This document shows positions 35,584 to 43,468 of a stretch of 64,000 nt of DNA, piece after piece (the first letter of the stretch is position 1; the number at the start of each line of letters is the position of its first letter). The stretch lies in assembly GCA_963708865.1 (NCBI GenBank), contig CAVPUC010000005.1, positions 62,001-126,000 of the forward strand. The letters run 5' to 3'. Source of the stretch: DAIDKA01 sp963708865. GTDB lineage: Bacteria; Pseudomonadota; Gammaproteobacteria; Steroidobacterales; Steroidobacteraceae. The notes below the pieces were generated by a model. That model was given only the letters and a program-made list of their open reading frames with translations, did no database searches and had not been told where the DNA came from. The translations under genes were made by a program, and so were the position numbers.

Positions 35584-36222
35584 ATGAGCCGGCGCGGCCT
35601 GTGGGTCATGGCAGTGCTGTGCACTGTGCTCGCAGGCCTTGGACTCGCGCCGGACGTGCGCGCCGCGGCGCTCTCCCCCAAAGCAGTGGCTGCCATTACC
35701 GCTCCGAGCGAGGTGGCCGCGGCCGGAGCACAGCAACCTGATGTCGTCATTGTGGAATACCTGGACTATAACTGCCCCTATTGCCGCAAGAGCGCCCCGG
35801 AACTGCGCAAGCTCCTGCACACCGACCCACGCGTGCGGATCATTTTCAAGGAATGGCCGATATTTGGGGACGTCTCGGTGTATGCCGCCCGCTCGGCGCT
35901 GGCCGCGAACTGGCAGGGAAAATTCCTGGTCGCGCACGATGCATTGATTGGGTCCGCACGCGATCTGGATCACAACGCCGATGTGGATGCGGTACTGCGC
36001 GCCGCAGGGCTGGACCTGAAACGCCTGGAGGCGGATCGGCAGCGCCATGCGGCCGCGATTGATGCGCTGCTGGCGCGCAGTGCGCGCGAGACGCACAGCC
36101 TTGGGGTACAGGGAACCCCGGTCTTTATCGTGGGGCGTCAGCTGATCCCAAGTTCCGTGAGCCTCGCGCAGCTACAGGGGCTCGTCGCCCAGGCCAGAGT
36201 CGACCAAGCCGCCGCGCACTGA
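35584..36222 (+). CDS. DsbA-like thiol:disulfide oxidoreductase, exported
   Basis: 212 residues. Signal peptide VMAVLCTVLAGLGLAPDVRA. VIVEYLDYNCPYCRKSAPEL contains the CPYC active site, VRIIFKEWPIFGDVS is the usual following strand, and GTPVFIVGRQL carries the cis-proline. It belongs to the DsbA/BdbD-type periplasmic oxidase group (thioredoxin_4). It begins 26 bases after the tannase stop (an alternative ATG at 35566 is only 8 bases away), so the two are cotranscribed. That makes sense if it helps form the disulfides of the CS-D-HC esterase. Confidence 0.85.
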   Translation: MSRRGLWVMAVLCTVLAGLGLAPDVRAAALSPKAVAAITAPSEVAAAGAQQPDVVIVEYLDYNCPYCRKSAPELRKLLHTDPRVRIIFKEWPIFGDVSVYAARSALAANWQGKFLVAHDALIGSARDLDHNADVDAVLRAAGLDLKRLEADRQRHAAAIDALLARSARETHSLGVQGTPVFIVGRQLIPSSVSLAQLQGLVAQARVDQAAAH

Positions 36223-36235
36223 GCGCGCCGCGCCG

Positions 36236-36919
36236 TCAGCTGCGGGGCCGCTTGTCCGGCGCCGTTGCGGCGCAGACGTCTTCGGGCAACTCATAGCCCG
36301 GCCTCTTCAGGTAATCCGCCTGGGCAGACCAGGCCTGCGTGAAGGTCTTGGGATCATCGATGGTGAGCTTCAGATGCAGGTGCTTGCCATCTTTGCTCAG
36401 CTCATAGCGCTCGGTGACATGCAGGGCATCGGAATGCGGCAGGCCCGCGTTGTCCAGCACCGTGCCGTCCTCAAAGCCGTTGCTGTCGATCACCAAGGCG
36501 TCGCCGTCCCACTTCGCCACGGAATACCCGAGGTAGTGTGGATCCACATCGGTGGGCAAAGCCTCATCCACGTAGGCGCGGCGCGGCAGGCGGTTCAACT
36601 GATGCACGAAGTAGATTACTTTGGGCTTCTGCAGGATCTCGAACGGCTCGCGCATCAGCATCAGTCGCGGCAGCCCGGGCGGCAGGCACTCGGTGGTGCC
36701 ATCGTAGGAGTAATCCCCCTTCGCCGCCGCTGCACGGTGCGCCTGGTAAACCTTCATGGCCTCCGGGGTCAGCGGTGGAGCGTGTCCGTCCACTGTCTTG
36801 AGCGCATCGACATGCGTAGTGATGAACCAGACGCCGCTCAGATCCGGCGGGTCTGCCAGCGCATTGAGACTCACGGCGGCGAGGGCAGCGGCCGACAGCA
36901 GCAGACGCAGGCGCTTCAT
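36236..36919 (-). CDS. Exported protein, uncharacterised CxxxGxPR family; second gene of module 1
   Basis: 227 residues with signal peptide LLLSAAALAAVSLNALA. Shares with three other proteins in this window an LSGVW entry motif, CLPPGLPR (residues 78-85), a P-F-E-I-L segment, the block SVAKWDGDALVIDSNGFEDG, PHSDALHVTERYEL, a TIDDPKTF strand and a C-terminal cysteine (EDVC). At the place where its three paralogues have HExxH this one has HQLNR (residues 106-110), so a metal site, if real, is lost here. The ATG overlaps the stop of the upstream paralogue (ATGA). Function unknown; probably beta-rich and periplasmic. Confidence 0.7.
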   Translation of the reverse strand: MKRLRLLLSAAALAAVSLNALADPPDLSGVWFITTHVDALKTVDGHAPPLTPEAMKVYQAHRAAAAKGDYSYDGTTECLPPGLPRLMLMREPFEILQKPKVIYFVHQLNRLPRRAYVDEALPTDVDPHYLGYSVAKWDGDALVIDSNGFEDGTVLDNAGLPHSDALHVTERYELSKDGKHLHLKLTIDDPKTFTQAWSAQADYLKRPGYELPEDVCAATAPDKRPRS

Positions 36920-37722
36920 TTGGCCACCGTGACGCCATTCACCGGCGCGTTGCGGTTGTTCTCTTCACAGACGTATTCCTGCGGGCGCACATCGGGCCGC
37001 CAGCGGAAGACGCGTCGATAACTGTAGGGGTGCTCGAGGGTCACCGGATCCTCGACCGTCATGATGAGTTCGAGCGTCGAGCCATTGTCGATTTTGCGGT
37101 AACGCTCGATCACATGTTCCTGGGTGGAATGGCTGCTGCCCTCATCATCGATGAACGTGCGGTCGTTCAGGCCGATGGTATCCACCACCAGGGTGTCGCC
37201 CTCCCAATGGCCGACGGAGTCGCCGAGAAAGGTATGCGGCACATTCTTGGGGTGGTCGCGGTTCAGCCAGATGCGCCGCAGGTTATGGGCCACTTCGTGC
37301 AGGAAGGTCACGCGCTCGGGCGTCTGGACGATCTCGATGGGGTAGGGGCTCTCCATGATGCGCGGCATGCCGTGTGGCATGCACTGGGTCGAGGCGTCGG
37401 CCTCGGGCGTTCCGCGATTCTTGGCGCGGATTCGTCGCTCCAGGATGGCCATATACTTGGGTTTCAGGGGCGGTGCGACGCCCGGTTCGGGCCCGAGCAG
37501 GTACTGATAGCCCGACATCCACCACACGCCATTCAGGTCATGGGGATCGGGATTCCCGGGCGGGGCGCCCGGCGGGGCCTTGTCTGCGCCGCGCAGACCC
37601 GGCGTCAACGCCAAGGTGGGGTCACCGCTGTCATGGAGGGTTTTCGGCGCAGGGGCTGCCATCATCGCCGCGGCGAAGAGGACGCCGAAAAGCATCAGGG
37701 ATGTCTTGATTAAGTTACGCAC
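36916..37722 (-). CDS. Exported protein, uncharacterised CxxxGxPR family; first gene of module 1
   Basis: 268 residues from GTG at 37722; the alternative ATG at 37695 would shorten the signal (LMLFGVLFAAAMMAAPAP). LNGVWWMSGY opens the domain. CMPHGMPR (114-121) is followed by YPIEIVQTPERVTFLHEVAHN, in which HEVAH occupies residues 142-146. SVGHWEGDTLVVDTIGLNDR and HVIERYRKID follow. The tail YVCEENNRNAPVNGVTVAK is nearly identical to that of the gene at 39957. It overlaps the next gene by four bases. I know of no characterised member of this family. Confidence 0.7.
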   Translation of the reverse strand: MRNLIKTSLMLFGVLFAAAMMAAPAPKTLHDSGDPTLALTPGLRGADKAPPGAPPGNPDPHDLNGVWWMSGYQYLLGPEPGVAPPLKPKYMAILERRIRAKNRGTPEADASTQCMPHGMPRIMESPYPIEIVQTPERVTFLHEVAHNLRRIWLNRDHPKNVPHTFLGDSVGHWEGDTLVVDTIGLNDRTFIDDEGSSHSTQEHVIERYRKIDNGSTLELIMTVEDPVTLEHPYSYRRVFRWRPDVRPQEYVCEENNRNAPVNGVTVAK

Positions 37723-38265
37723 TGGCTTGCTCTGCACCTTGGGATTGTGCGGTCGGTTGGAACCACGGAGGCGCCGATCATAGACGCGCAGCGGGATCCC
37801 GAACAGGGCGAAAGAACATTGTTGCCTCAGCAGCAAGGTAGCCATGCCTGAGCTCCACCGCCGTCTGCACTGCTTAGCTGGAATTAGCTGCCCGTAGCTG
37901 TTGTAATCTCAACCTGCGGCTGCCCGAGCGGGGGGGTCAGTCGGCGCCGAATGACCGGCCCGAAGGGGCAACGGGATCCCGGGGCGCAGGCGCTGCCGGG
38001 GCCATTCCAAGAGGTGCCAGTTGCAGGGTTGGAGCGGGAGGACCAGCGCAAAAATGCGCCGTGGCCGGCGTGAGGATGCCGCGCCGCTGGCTCGCCGCTC
38101 CCGCGAGGCTGGCAGTTGCTGCACGGCAGCAACCAGTGCGGCGATATTGGCATGGTTGTGGGCGGTGTTGAGTTTGAAGTCTTCGGAGTGCTTCTGTGAC
38201 GGTACCGGACCGCTCCAAAGCAGTTAACTTTTATATTTCCTTGCATGGAACAAGGGGGAGTGGCG
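37723..38265. other. Intergenic region between module 1 and the DUF6152 gene
   Basis: 543 bases between divergent genes. Open frames exist on both strands but have no family resemblance and shift composition along their length; I reject them as genes. An AT-rich patch (AACTTTTATATTTCC, 38227-38241) just before the DUF6152 ribosome site is the likeliest promoter element, but no clean -35/-10 pair is visible. Confidence 0.4.
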
Positions 38266-38646
38266 ATGAATAGCAGAACAGCCCTGGGTCTGGTCCTGAC
38301 ACTCGGCGTCTGGGGTGGAAGCGCTTCGGCGCACCACTCATTCGCGATGTTTGATGCGACCCAAACGAAAACGTTGGTCGGCACCGTCAAGCAGGTGCAG
38401 TGGACCAATCCGCACATCTGGGTGCAGATCATGGTCCCAGACCCGAAGACCGGTGTCGCGGCGGAATGGTCCATCGAGGGCGGCAGCCCGAATGGCCTGT
38501 CACGCCAGGGCTGGCGCCGTTCCTCCATCAAGGAGGGCGATGCCATTGAAATGACCATCCATCCGCTCAAGGACGGAACCAACGGCGGCAGCATGATGAA
38601 GGCCATGATCAACGGCCAGCCGGTGGGTGGCGCACGTCCCGGCTGA
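38266..38646 (+). CDS. DUF6152 family exported protein
   Basis: 126 residues. Signal peptide LGLVLTLGVWGGSASA followed by HHSFAMFDATQTKTLVGTVK and QVQWTNPHIWVQIMV, the AHHS...F and NPH hallmarks of DUF6152. The conserved HHS at the mature N-terminus and later NPH suggest metal or copper binding, but no function is established. ATG at 38266 has AGGGGGAG at ideal spacing; an earlier in-frame ATG at 38245 is less likely. It lies between the two modules, divergent from the first. Confidence 0.85.
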   Translation: MNSRTALGLVLTLGVWGGSASAHHSFAMFDATQTKTLVGTVKQVQWTNPHIWVQIMVPDPKTGVAAEWSIEGGSPNGLSRQGWRRSSIKEGDAIEMTIHPLKDGTNGGSMMKAMINGQPVGGARPG

Positions 38647-38731
38647 CGCAGCGGTAACGGGATTGACGCCGCTGCGGCTGGCTTCTAAGGCAGGCAACGC
38701 GCAGTGGCTGGAGGACCTGTCGAAGATACCG

Positions 38732-39127
38732 CTAGGTTCTATCGCGGCGCGCCTGGCGGGTCCTGATTGCCAGTTCGCAGCTTAGCCAGAAGATCAGCGC
38801 CGCCGGGATCGTCACGCGAAGATTGGGCGGTGTAAATACAGCCGCCAGGAGCCCGCAGCCGAGCAGTGTCATCAGGTGATGACCCGTCAACCCAGCCGCT
38901 GCACGCCGGCTCGAAACCGTGGCGCCGGCGTCGATACGCAAGGTGGCGACGGGCAGACCAAAAACCGCGGCCAAGGCGCCGGCGGACTCATACGAGGCCG
39001 AACCGGTCGATTCAATGCGCTGAATAGTTCTCAGGGCGAGCCCCGTCACCTCGGCGAGATGTTCCTGGCTCCAGGCCCGCTTCTCACGCTCCTGGCGTAC
39101 CAGGGACGGGTCGAGTTTCATGTCCAT
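38732..39127 (-). CDS. XRE-type HTH regulator with membrane-spanning tail
   Basis: 131 residues. Residues about 5-60 are a Cro/CI helix-turn-helix (LVRQEREKRAWSQEHLAEVT, LALRTIQRIES, ASYESAGALAAVFGL). The C-terminal 50 residues contain two hydrophobic segments (HHLMTLLGCGLLAAVF and IPAALIFWLSCELAI), so the regulator is probably tethered to the inner membrane. Similar small HTH-plus-two-helix proteins exist but are little studied. Its place between the two duplicated exported modules makes it a candidate local regulator. Confidence 0.8.
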   Translation of the reverse strand: MDMKLDPSLVRQEREKRAWSQEHLAEVTGLALRTIQRIESTGSASYESAGALAAVFGLPVATLRIDAGATVSSRRAAAGLTGHHLMTLLGCGLLAAVFTPPNLRVTIPAALIFWLSCELAIRTRQARRDRT

Positions 39128-39242
39128 CACTTTGCACTCCGTCAGGGGAATGCACGACGCTAGCGTGGATGGCTAAGCAGCCGCTGCGACAACCGTGCGC
39201 CATCGTTGCGCCATCTGGCCGCCACGCGGGGTTTGCGGATGC

Positions 39243-39960
39243 CTACATCTGATGGGTATCCATGCAGACGTTTTCTTTGAGATTCATTCCCGGCTGGCGC
39301 TTGAGTGTGAAGCGACTGGTCCAGGGCGCGGTGTAGAAATCCGGATCCGTGATGGTGACCGAGCCGTTGATGGTCTGCGGGTCGCTCGAGCGTATAGCGT
39401 TCCTGCACGGTCAGCTTCTCGCCGTGTGGCAGGCCCGAGTAGTCGAGCCACGTCAGATCATTGAAGGCCACACTGTCGATCACCAGGGTCTTGCCTTCGA
39501 AGTGCGCCAGGGAAGATCCCAGGTAGGTGGGATCGGCGTCCGCCGGCGGCATCGTGCCCCAGTAGATATTGCGGAAGGTGTGGTTGACCTCGTGCACGAA
39601 GTTCACGTTGCGCGTGGTCTGCAGGATCAGAAAGGGGTAGGGCGCATACAGCAGCCGCGGAATGCCATGCATCAGGCACGTTGAGGTCGGATCGATCTTG
39701 TGATCGCCGCTCTTCAGGGCCGCCTGGCGTCGGGCGTACTCGGTTTTTCCTTTGGCCGTGAGCGGAGGCTCACCGCCATTGGCGGTGAGCAGACGAGCGC
39801 CCGCCTTGGTGTTCACCCACTTGCCGGTGAAGTTCGGCGTGCCCGCATCGGGTTGCTCGAAGACCGGCGCAGCATCCCCCGCGCCGGTTTGCGCAACCGC
39901 CGAGGTGCCGGCGAAAAGGGCCACCCACGCCATCGCGGCCAATGCGGTGCGCGACTTCAC
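39243..39960 (-). CDS. Exported protein, uncharacterised CxxxGxPR family; second gene of module 2 (frame break near 39383)
   Basis: 238 residues after removing one C near 39383. Uncorrected, the frame runs to 39160 with a low-quality tail; corrected, it reads DPQTINGSVTITDPDFYTAP and ends KENVCMDTHQM, matching the family. Signal peptide AMAWVALFAGTSAVA. FTGKWVN opens the domain; CLMHGIPR (95-102), HEVNH (123-127), SLAHFEGKTLVIDSVAFND and PHGEKLTVQERY follow. It overlaps the upstream paralogue by four bases (ATGA), mirroring the architecture of module 1. Confidence 0.7.
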
Positions 39961-40808
39961 TTGGCCACCGAAATGCCGTTCACGGGCGCGTTGCGGTTGT
40001 TTTCCTCGCAGGAATATTCGGCGAGGTGGATATCACCACGCCACGGAAAGAGTCGCTCCGCCGTCCACGGCTTGGTGAAATGCTCGGGGTCCTCGATCGT
40101 GATCAGATCGCGAATCTCCACCCCGCCAAATTTGTTGGTGAACTTGGTCATGCGCTCGGTGACCTTCAGCTGCAGGCCATGGGACAGGGATTCCTCATCG
40201 ATTTGCGTGCGGTCGTTGAAATGATCGGTGACGATGACCAGCGTATTGCCTTCCCAATGTCCCGCCGAATACCCGAGGAAGGTACGCGGTGTATCCGCCG
40301 GCGCCGGCTTGCCATCCAGATGGATGAACCGCACGTTGTGGGCGACTTCGTGCAGCAGCGTGATCAGCCCCGGGGAATACACGAACTCGACCGGGTAGGG
40401 CGAGGCGATGAGTCGCGGGACGCCGTGCGGAAAGCACTGCGTTGGTGCGTCGGCGATCGGCGTACCGGCCTTTTCCATATCCAGATGGTGCTGCCGACTG
40501 GCAGCCTCGAGGGGTGTCATCGGCAGCAGGTTCGCCGCTTCGCCCGGCGACATCGGATGATCCGTCACGGGGCGGAAGGTGCGGTCATAACCGCGCGTCC
40601 ACCACACGCCGGAGAAGTCGCGCGGATCGGCGGGCGCGGGGTTCTTGTTCCACTCCGCGGCTTCAGCGGCGGAGCGTTTGTCCCGGGCTGCGGCGCGCGC
40701 CGCCGGATCGCCACCGCCTTGCGGCGCTTGGGGAGGGCCACCTTCCTGAGCAAGGGATACGGTGCAGATGACCGTGAAAGTGATTGCCAGCCATGCTGAT
40801 CGACGCAT
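39957..40808 (-). CDS. Exported protein, uncharacterised CxxxGxPR family; first gene of module 2
   Basis: 283 residues from ATG at 40808, which has AAGGGGG upstream. Signal peptide WLAITFTVICTVSLA, then a Gly/Ala-rich linker. FSGVWWTRGYDR opens the domain. CFPHGVPR (125-132) leads to YPVEFVYSPGLITLLHEVAHN, HEVAH being residues 153-157. SAGHWEGNTLVIVTDHFNDR and LKVTERMTKF follow. The tail YSCEENNRNAPVNGISVAK is shared with the leader gene of module 1. Function unknown. Confidence 0.7.
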   Translation of the reverse strand: MRRSAWLAITFTVICTVSLAQEGGPPQAPQGGGDPAARAAARDKRSAAEAAEWNKNPAPADPRDFSGVWWTRGYDRTFRPVTDHPMSPGEAANLLPMTPLEAASRQHHLDMEKAGTPIADAPTQCFPHGVPRLIASPYPVEFVYSPGLITLLHEVAHNVRFIHLDGKPAPADTPRTFLGYSAGHWEGNTLVIVTDHFNDRTQIDEESLSHGLQLKVTERMTKFTNKFGGVEIRDLITIEDPEHFTKPWTAERLFPWRGDIHLAEYSCEENNRNAPVNGISVAK

Positions 40809-41018
40809 GTAATCCCCCTTCAGAACGCGCGAAGCGGCAGTATACAACAAACAAATCAGGCGATTACCGACGTTGCGGGATCAACTGTCCGCCCGTTCGC
40901 TGCGGCAACCTCACCACGGCCACGTGTTGGTAAAGCTGCGCGGGCGGTGGCGCGCATGCTCTATCATGCGCACAGCAAAGAGGCGCCAAAGTCGCGCCTG
41001 AGAAAGGGGGGTTCGAAG

Positions 41019-42275
41019 ATGCCAGAAAGCTCGGCGGATGATCTGCAGGGGCGCGCTTTCTTCCTGGAAACGCGCACGCTGTTGCTGCTCGGCCTGGCAT
41101 GGGGCTTCGCGTACATGGACAGGATGGCCGTCACCTTCCTGTCGCCGTTCATCGTCCCGGCGCTGCATCTCACCAATTTTGAGTTATCGGCGCTGCCCGC
41201 GGCGCTGGCATTCACCTGGGCGCTGGGGGCGTACCTGATCGGCTTCTGGTCCGACCGTGTCGGCGCCCGCAAGCCCTTCCTGCTGGCGGCGATGCTGGTG
41301 TTCTCGGTGTGTTCGGTGCTCTCGGGGCTTGCGAACTCGTTCTGGACATTGCTCGCGGCACGCCTGGTGATGGGTGCCGTGGAAGGACCCTTCCTGCCGA
41401 TTTGCCTGGCGATTCTGGTGGCGGTCACTGCGCAGAAACGCCGTGGCCTGAATGCCGGCATCATCCAGAATGTCTTTGGTTCGGTCATCGGCACCGCCCT
41501 CGCACCGGTCGTGCTGGTGGCGATGGCCACGGCGTACTCCTGGCATGCGGCGTTTTTTGTCGCGGGCGTGCCCGGATTGATTCTGGCGCTGCTCATCTGG
41601 TGGCTGGTGGATGAGCCGCCCCGGGCCGCCGCGCCGCTCGCGGGTGCGGCCGCAGAACCCTCCGACTCGATCTGGTCAATGCTGTCCACCCGCAATATCG
41701 CCCTGTGCTGCGGCATCAGCTGCCTGATGGTGGGCTCGCTGGTCGTCGGATCCATCTTCCTGCCGCAGTATCTGACCGTCACGCTCGGCATGTCACCCAA
41801 AACCATGTCGTTGATCATGGGCATCCTGGGTTTCTGTCCCGCCGTGGGCGGCGTGCTGGTGCCCCTGTTGTCGGACCGGCTCGGCCGGCGGCCGATCATG
41901 ATCATCTTCTGCACGGTGATGGCGCTGTGCCCGGTCGCGGCGCTGTGGATCCACAACCCGGTCGTGCTGATGACCAGCCTCATGGTCATCGGCTGGATCG
42001 GTGCCGGTGCGTTTCCGCTGTTCATGGGCGTCGTTCCGTCGGAAACCCTGTCGCTGCGACGGGCTGCCACGGCGATGGGGCTGGTGATCGGTGTTGGCGA
42101 GATCGTCGGCGGAGTCTTAAGTCCGCTCAGTGCCGGAGCGCTGGCTGATCAGTTCGGCCTGTCGGCGCCGTTGTTGCTGGCCGCCGCAATGCCGCTGGTG
42201 GCGGCGGTACTGGCGCTGGGACTGCTGGAGACCAATCCGCGCTTTGTGGGCCGGGCTGCCGCTCAATTGGCTTGA
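41019..42275 (+). CDS. Major facilitator superfamily transporter
   Basis: 418 residues, 12 predicted membrane helices. The loop 2-3 motif FWSDRVGARKPFLLAAMLVF, its counterpart LLSDRLGRRPIMIIFC in the second half, and GAVEGPFLPICLAILVAV mark an MFS carrier of the ACS (anion:cation symporter) type, which takes up organic acids such as phthalate or aromatic carboxylates. ATG at 41019 has AGAAAGGGGGG upstream. A SnoaL-like gene follows after 31 bases. Substrate unknown; uptake of a catabolic intermediate is plausible. Confidence 0.85.
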   Translation: MPESSADDLQGRAFFLETRTLLLLGLAWGFAYMDRMAVTFLSPFIVPALHLTNFELSALPAALAFTWALGAYLIGFWSDRVGARKPFLLAAMLVFSVCSVLSGLANSFWTLLAARLVMGAVEGPFLPICLAILVAVTAQKRRGLNAGIIQNVFGSVIGTALAPVVLVAMATAYSWHAAFFVAGVPGLILALLIWWLVDEPPRAAAPLAGAAAEPSDSIWSMLSTRNIALCCGISCLMVGSLVVGSIFLPQYLTVTLGMSPKTMSLIMGILGFCPAVGGVLVPLLSDRLGRRPIMIIFCTVMALCPVAALWIHNPVVLMTSLMVIGWIGAGAFPLFMGVVPSETLSLRRAATAMGLVIGVGEIVGGVLSPLSAGALADQFGLSAPLLLAAAMPLVAAVLALGLLETNPRFVGRAAAQLA

Positions 42276-42306
42276 TTCGCAACGCTTCGTACATGAGGGA
42301 ACCGCT

Positions 42307-42867
42307 ATGAAACATCCTGCAAGTCACGCGCGCCGCGGCGCCGCGATCGCCGGCATTGCCGTCGGCACCGTCCTGATCCTTTGCCTGGTGGGCGTGAAGG
42401 CTGCGCGGGCGGAACAACCCGCGACCACTCTGCAGACGCTGCTCGACAAGCAGCAGATCCAGGACATGCTGGTCGATTACTACACGCACCTGGGAAAGGG
42501 CGGCAGTGATTTCGGTGCCTACTATCTGCCCGACGGCACCATCGATGTGAACGGCATGAAGGGGCAGGGCGAAAAGGCCATCGCGGATGTCTACAAGAAA
42601 ATTGGTGCCGGCACGCCGAAGCGGCCCGGTGTGTTTCGCATGCTGCTGACCAACGTCAGCATTGTCGTCAACGGCAATACGGCGACCGCGGAGACGCTGT
42701 GGACCGGGATCAATTCGCCGACCATCGAGGCGGCCCCCGTATTCGTTGAACAGGGTACCGAGCGGGATGATCTGGTGAGGAGCAACGGTCACTGGCTCTT
42801 CAAGCTGCGGGTCATTACCAGCAACGCGGGCCGGCAGACGATGTTCCGCAAGAAGGCCCAGAACTGA
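42307..42867 (+). CDS. SnoaL-like NTF2-fold protein, exported or membrane anchored
   Basis: 186 residues. An N-terminal hydrophobic segment (AGIAVGTVLILCLVGVKAARA) serves as signal or anchor. The domain reads LLDKQQIQDMLVDYYTHLGK, PDGTIDVNGMKGQGEKAI, MLLTNVSIVVNGNTATAET and HWLFKLRVITSN, a standard SnoaL/NTF2 pattern. GAGGGA precedes the ATG at 42307. It is cotranscribed with the MFS carrier. Function unknown. Confidence 0.75.
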   Translation: MKHPASHARRGAAIAGIAVGTVLILCLVGVKAARAEQPATTLQTLLDKQQIQDMLVDYYTHLGKGGSDFGAYYLPDGTIDVNGMKGQGEKAIADVYKKIGAGTPKRPGVFRMLLTNVSIVVNGNTATAETLWTGINSPTIEAAPVFVEQGTERDDLVRSNGHWLFKLRVITSNAGRQTMFRKKAQN

Positions 42868-42901
42868 CAGGGAGCGCGCCGCGCGACGCAGCGCGCGTCC
42901 G

Positions 42902-43390
42902 TTACTTGGCCTCGACGATGGCCTTCATGTTGGCGAGGGCGGCCGTGAAGTTCTTGACGCGCTGGTCGCGATCCTTGGTCTTCGCATCATCACTGGTGAG
43001 CGCCGCCTGATCCCAGATCAGGTTATAGAGGATCTTGGAGTGACCCTTGCCGTTGGGGACCACCTCCAGCGTGCCGTGGTACAGGATCGTGGTGTTGGGC
43101 TGCGTATAGGTATACGAGTGGGCCGTCTTCGCCACCATGACCTCATCGATGCGGTCGGCCAGGCGCCGCACGCTGCCCACATCGCCGCTGCCCGAGGTGA
43201 GCACGCAAGTCAGTTTCAGCCAGGCGGCAATATCGCAGTATCCGCCGATCTTTTTCCACACCACATCGACGGGCGCATCGACAGTCGTGTTCAGGTTGAC
43301 GACCGTATAGTCCGCCGCGGACGCGGCTGCTGCGTGCAACGAAACACCCAGTACTGCGGCGGCAAGCAAACCTGAGAATCTAATGTTCAT
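42902..43390 (-). CDS. Exported SRPBCC family protein
   Basis: 162 residues with signal peptide LLAAAVLGVSLHAAAASA. VNLNTTVDAPVDVVWKKIG opens a polyketide-cyclase/START-like fold (SRPBCC), with AWLKLTCVLTSGSGDVGSVR and ILYHGTLEVVPNGKGHSKI as further strands. SRPBCC proteins bind hydrophobic ligands; exported members are uncommon. It converges on the SnoaL gene with a short GC-rich palindromic spacer between them. Confidence 0.75.
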   Translation of the reverse strand: MNIRFSGLLAAAVLGVSLHAAAASAADYTVVNLNTTVDAPVDVVWKKIGGYCDIAAWLKLTCVLTSGSGDVGSVRRLADRIDEVMVAKTAHSYTYTQPNTTILYHGTLEVVPNGKGHSKILYNLIWDQAALTSDDAKTKDRDQRVKNFTAALANMKAIVEAK

Positions 43391-43468
43391 GACCCATCCT
43401 TTTTATTCGGTCCTGCATCATGCCGGGGCGCACGGCGAGAGTCACGTGTGGACGAGCTGCGGTGAAAA

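Noticed and set aside
37884..38612. Long minus-strand open frame opposite the DUF6152 gene
   Set aside because: It mirrors a well-supported gene and has no family resemblance; GC-rich DNA makes such antisense frames common.
42868..42901. GC-rich palindromic spacer between SnoaL and SRPBCC genes as a terminator
   Set aside because: Runs of GCGC pair with themselves by chance; no distinct stem-loop with tail could be defined.
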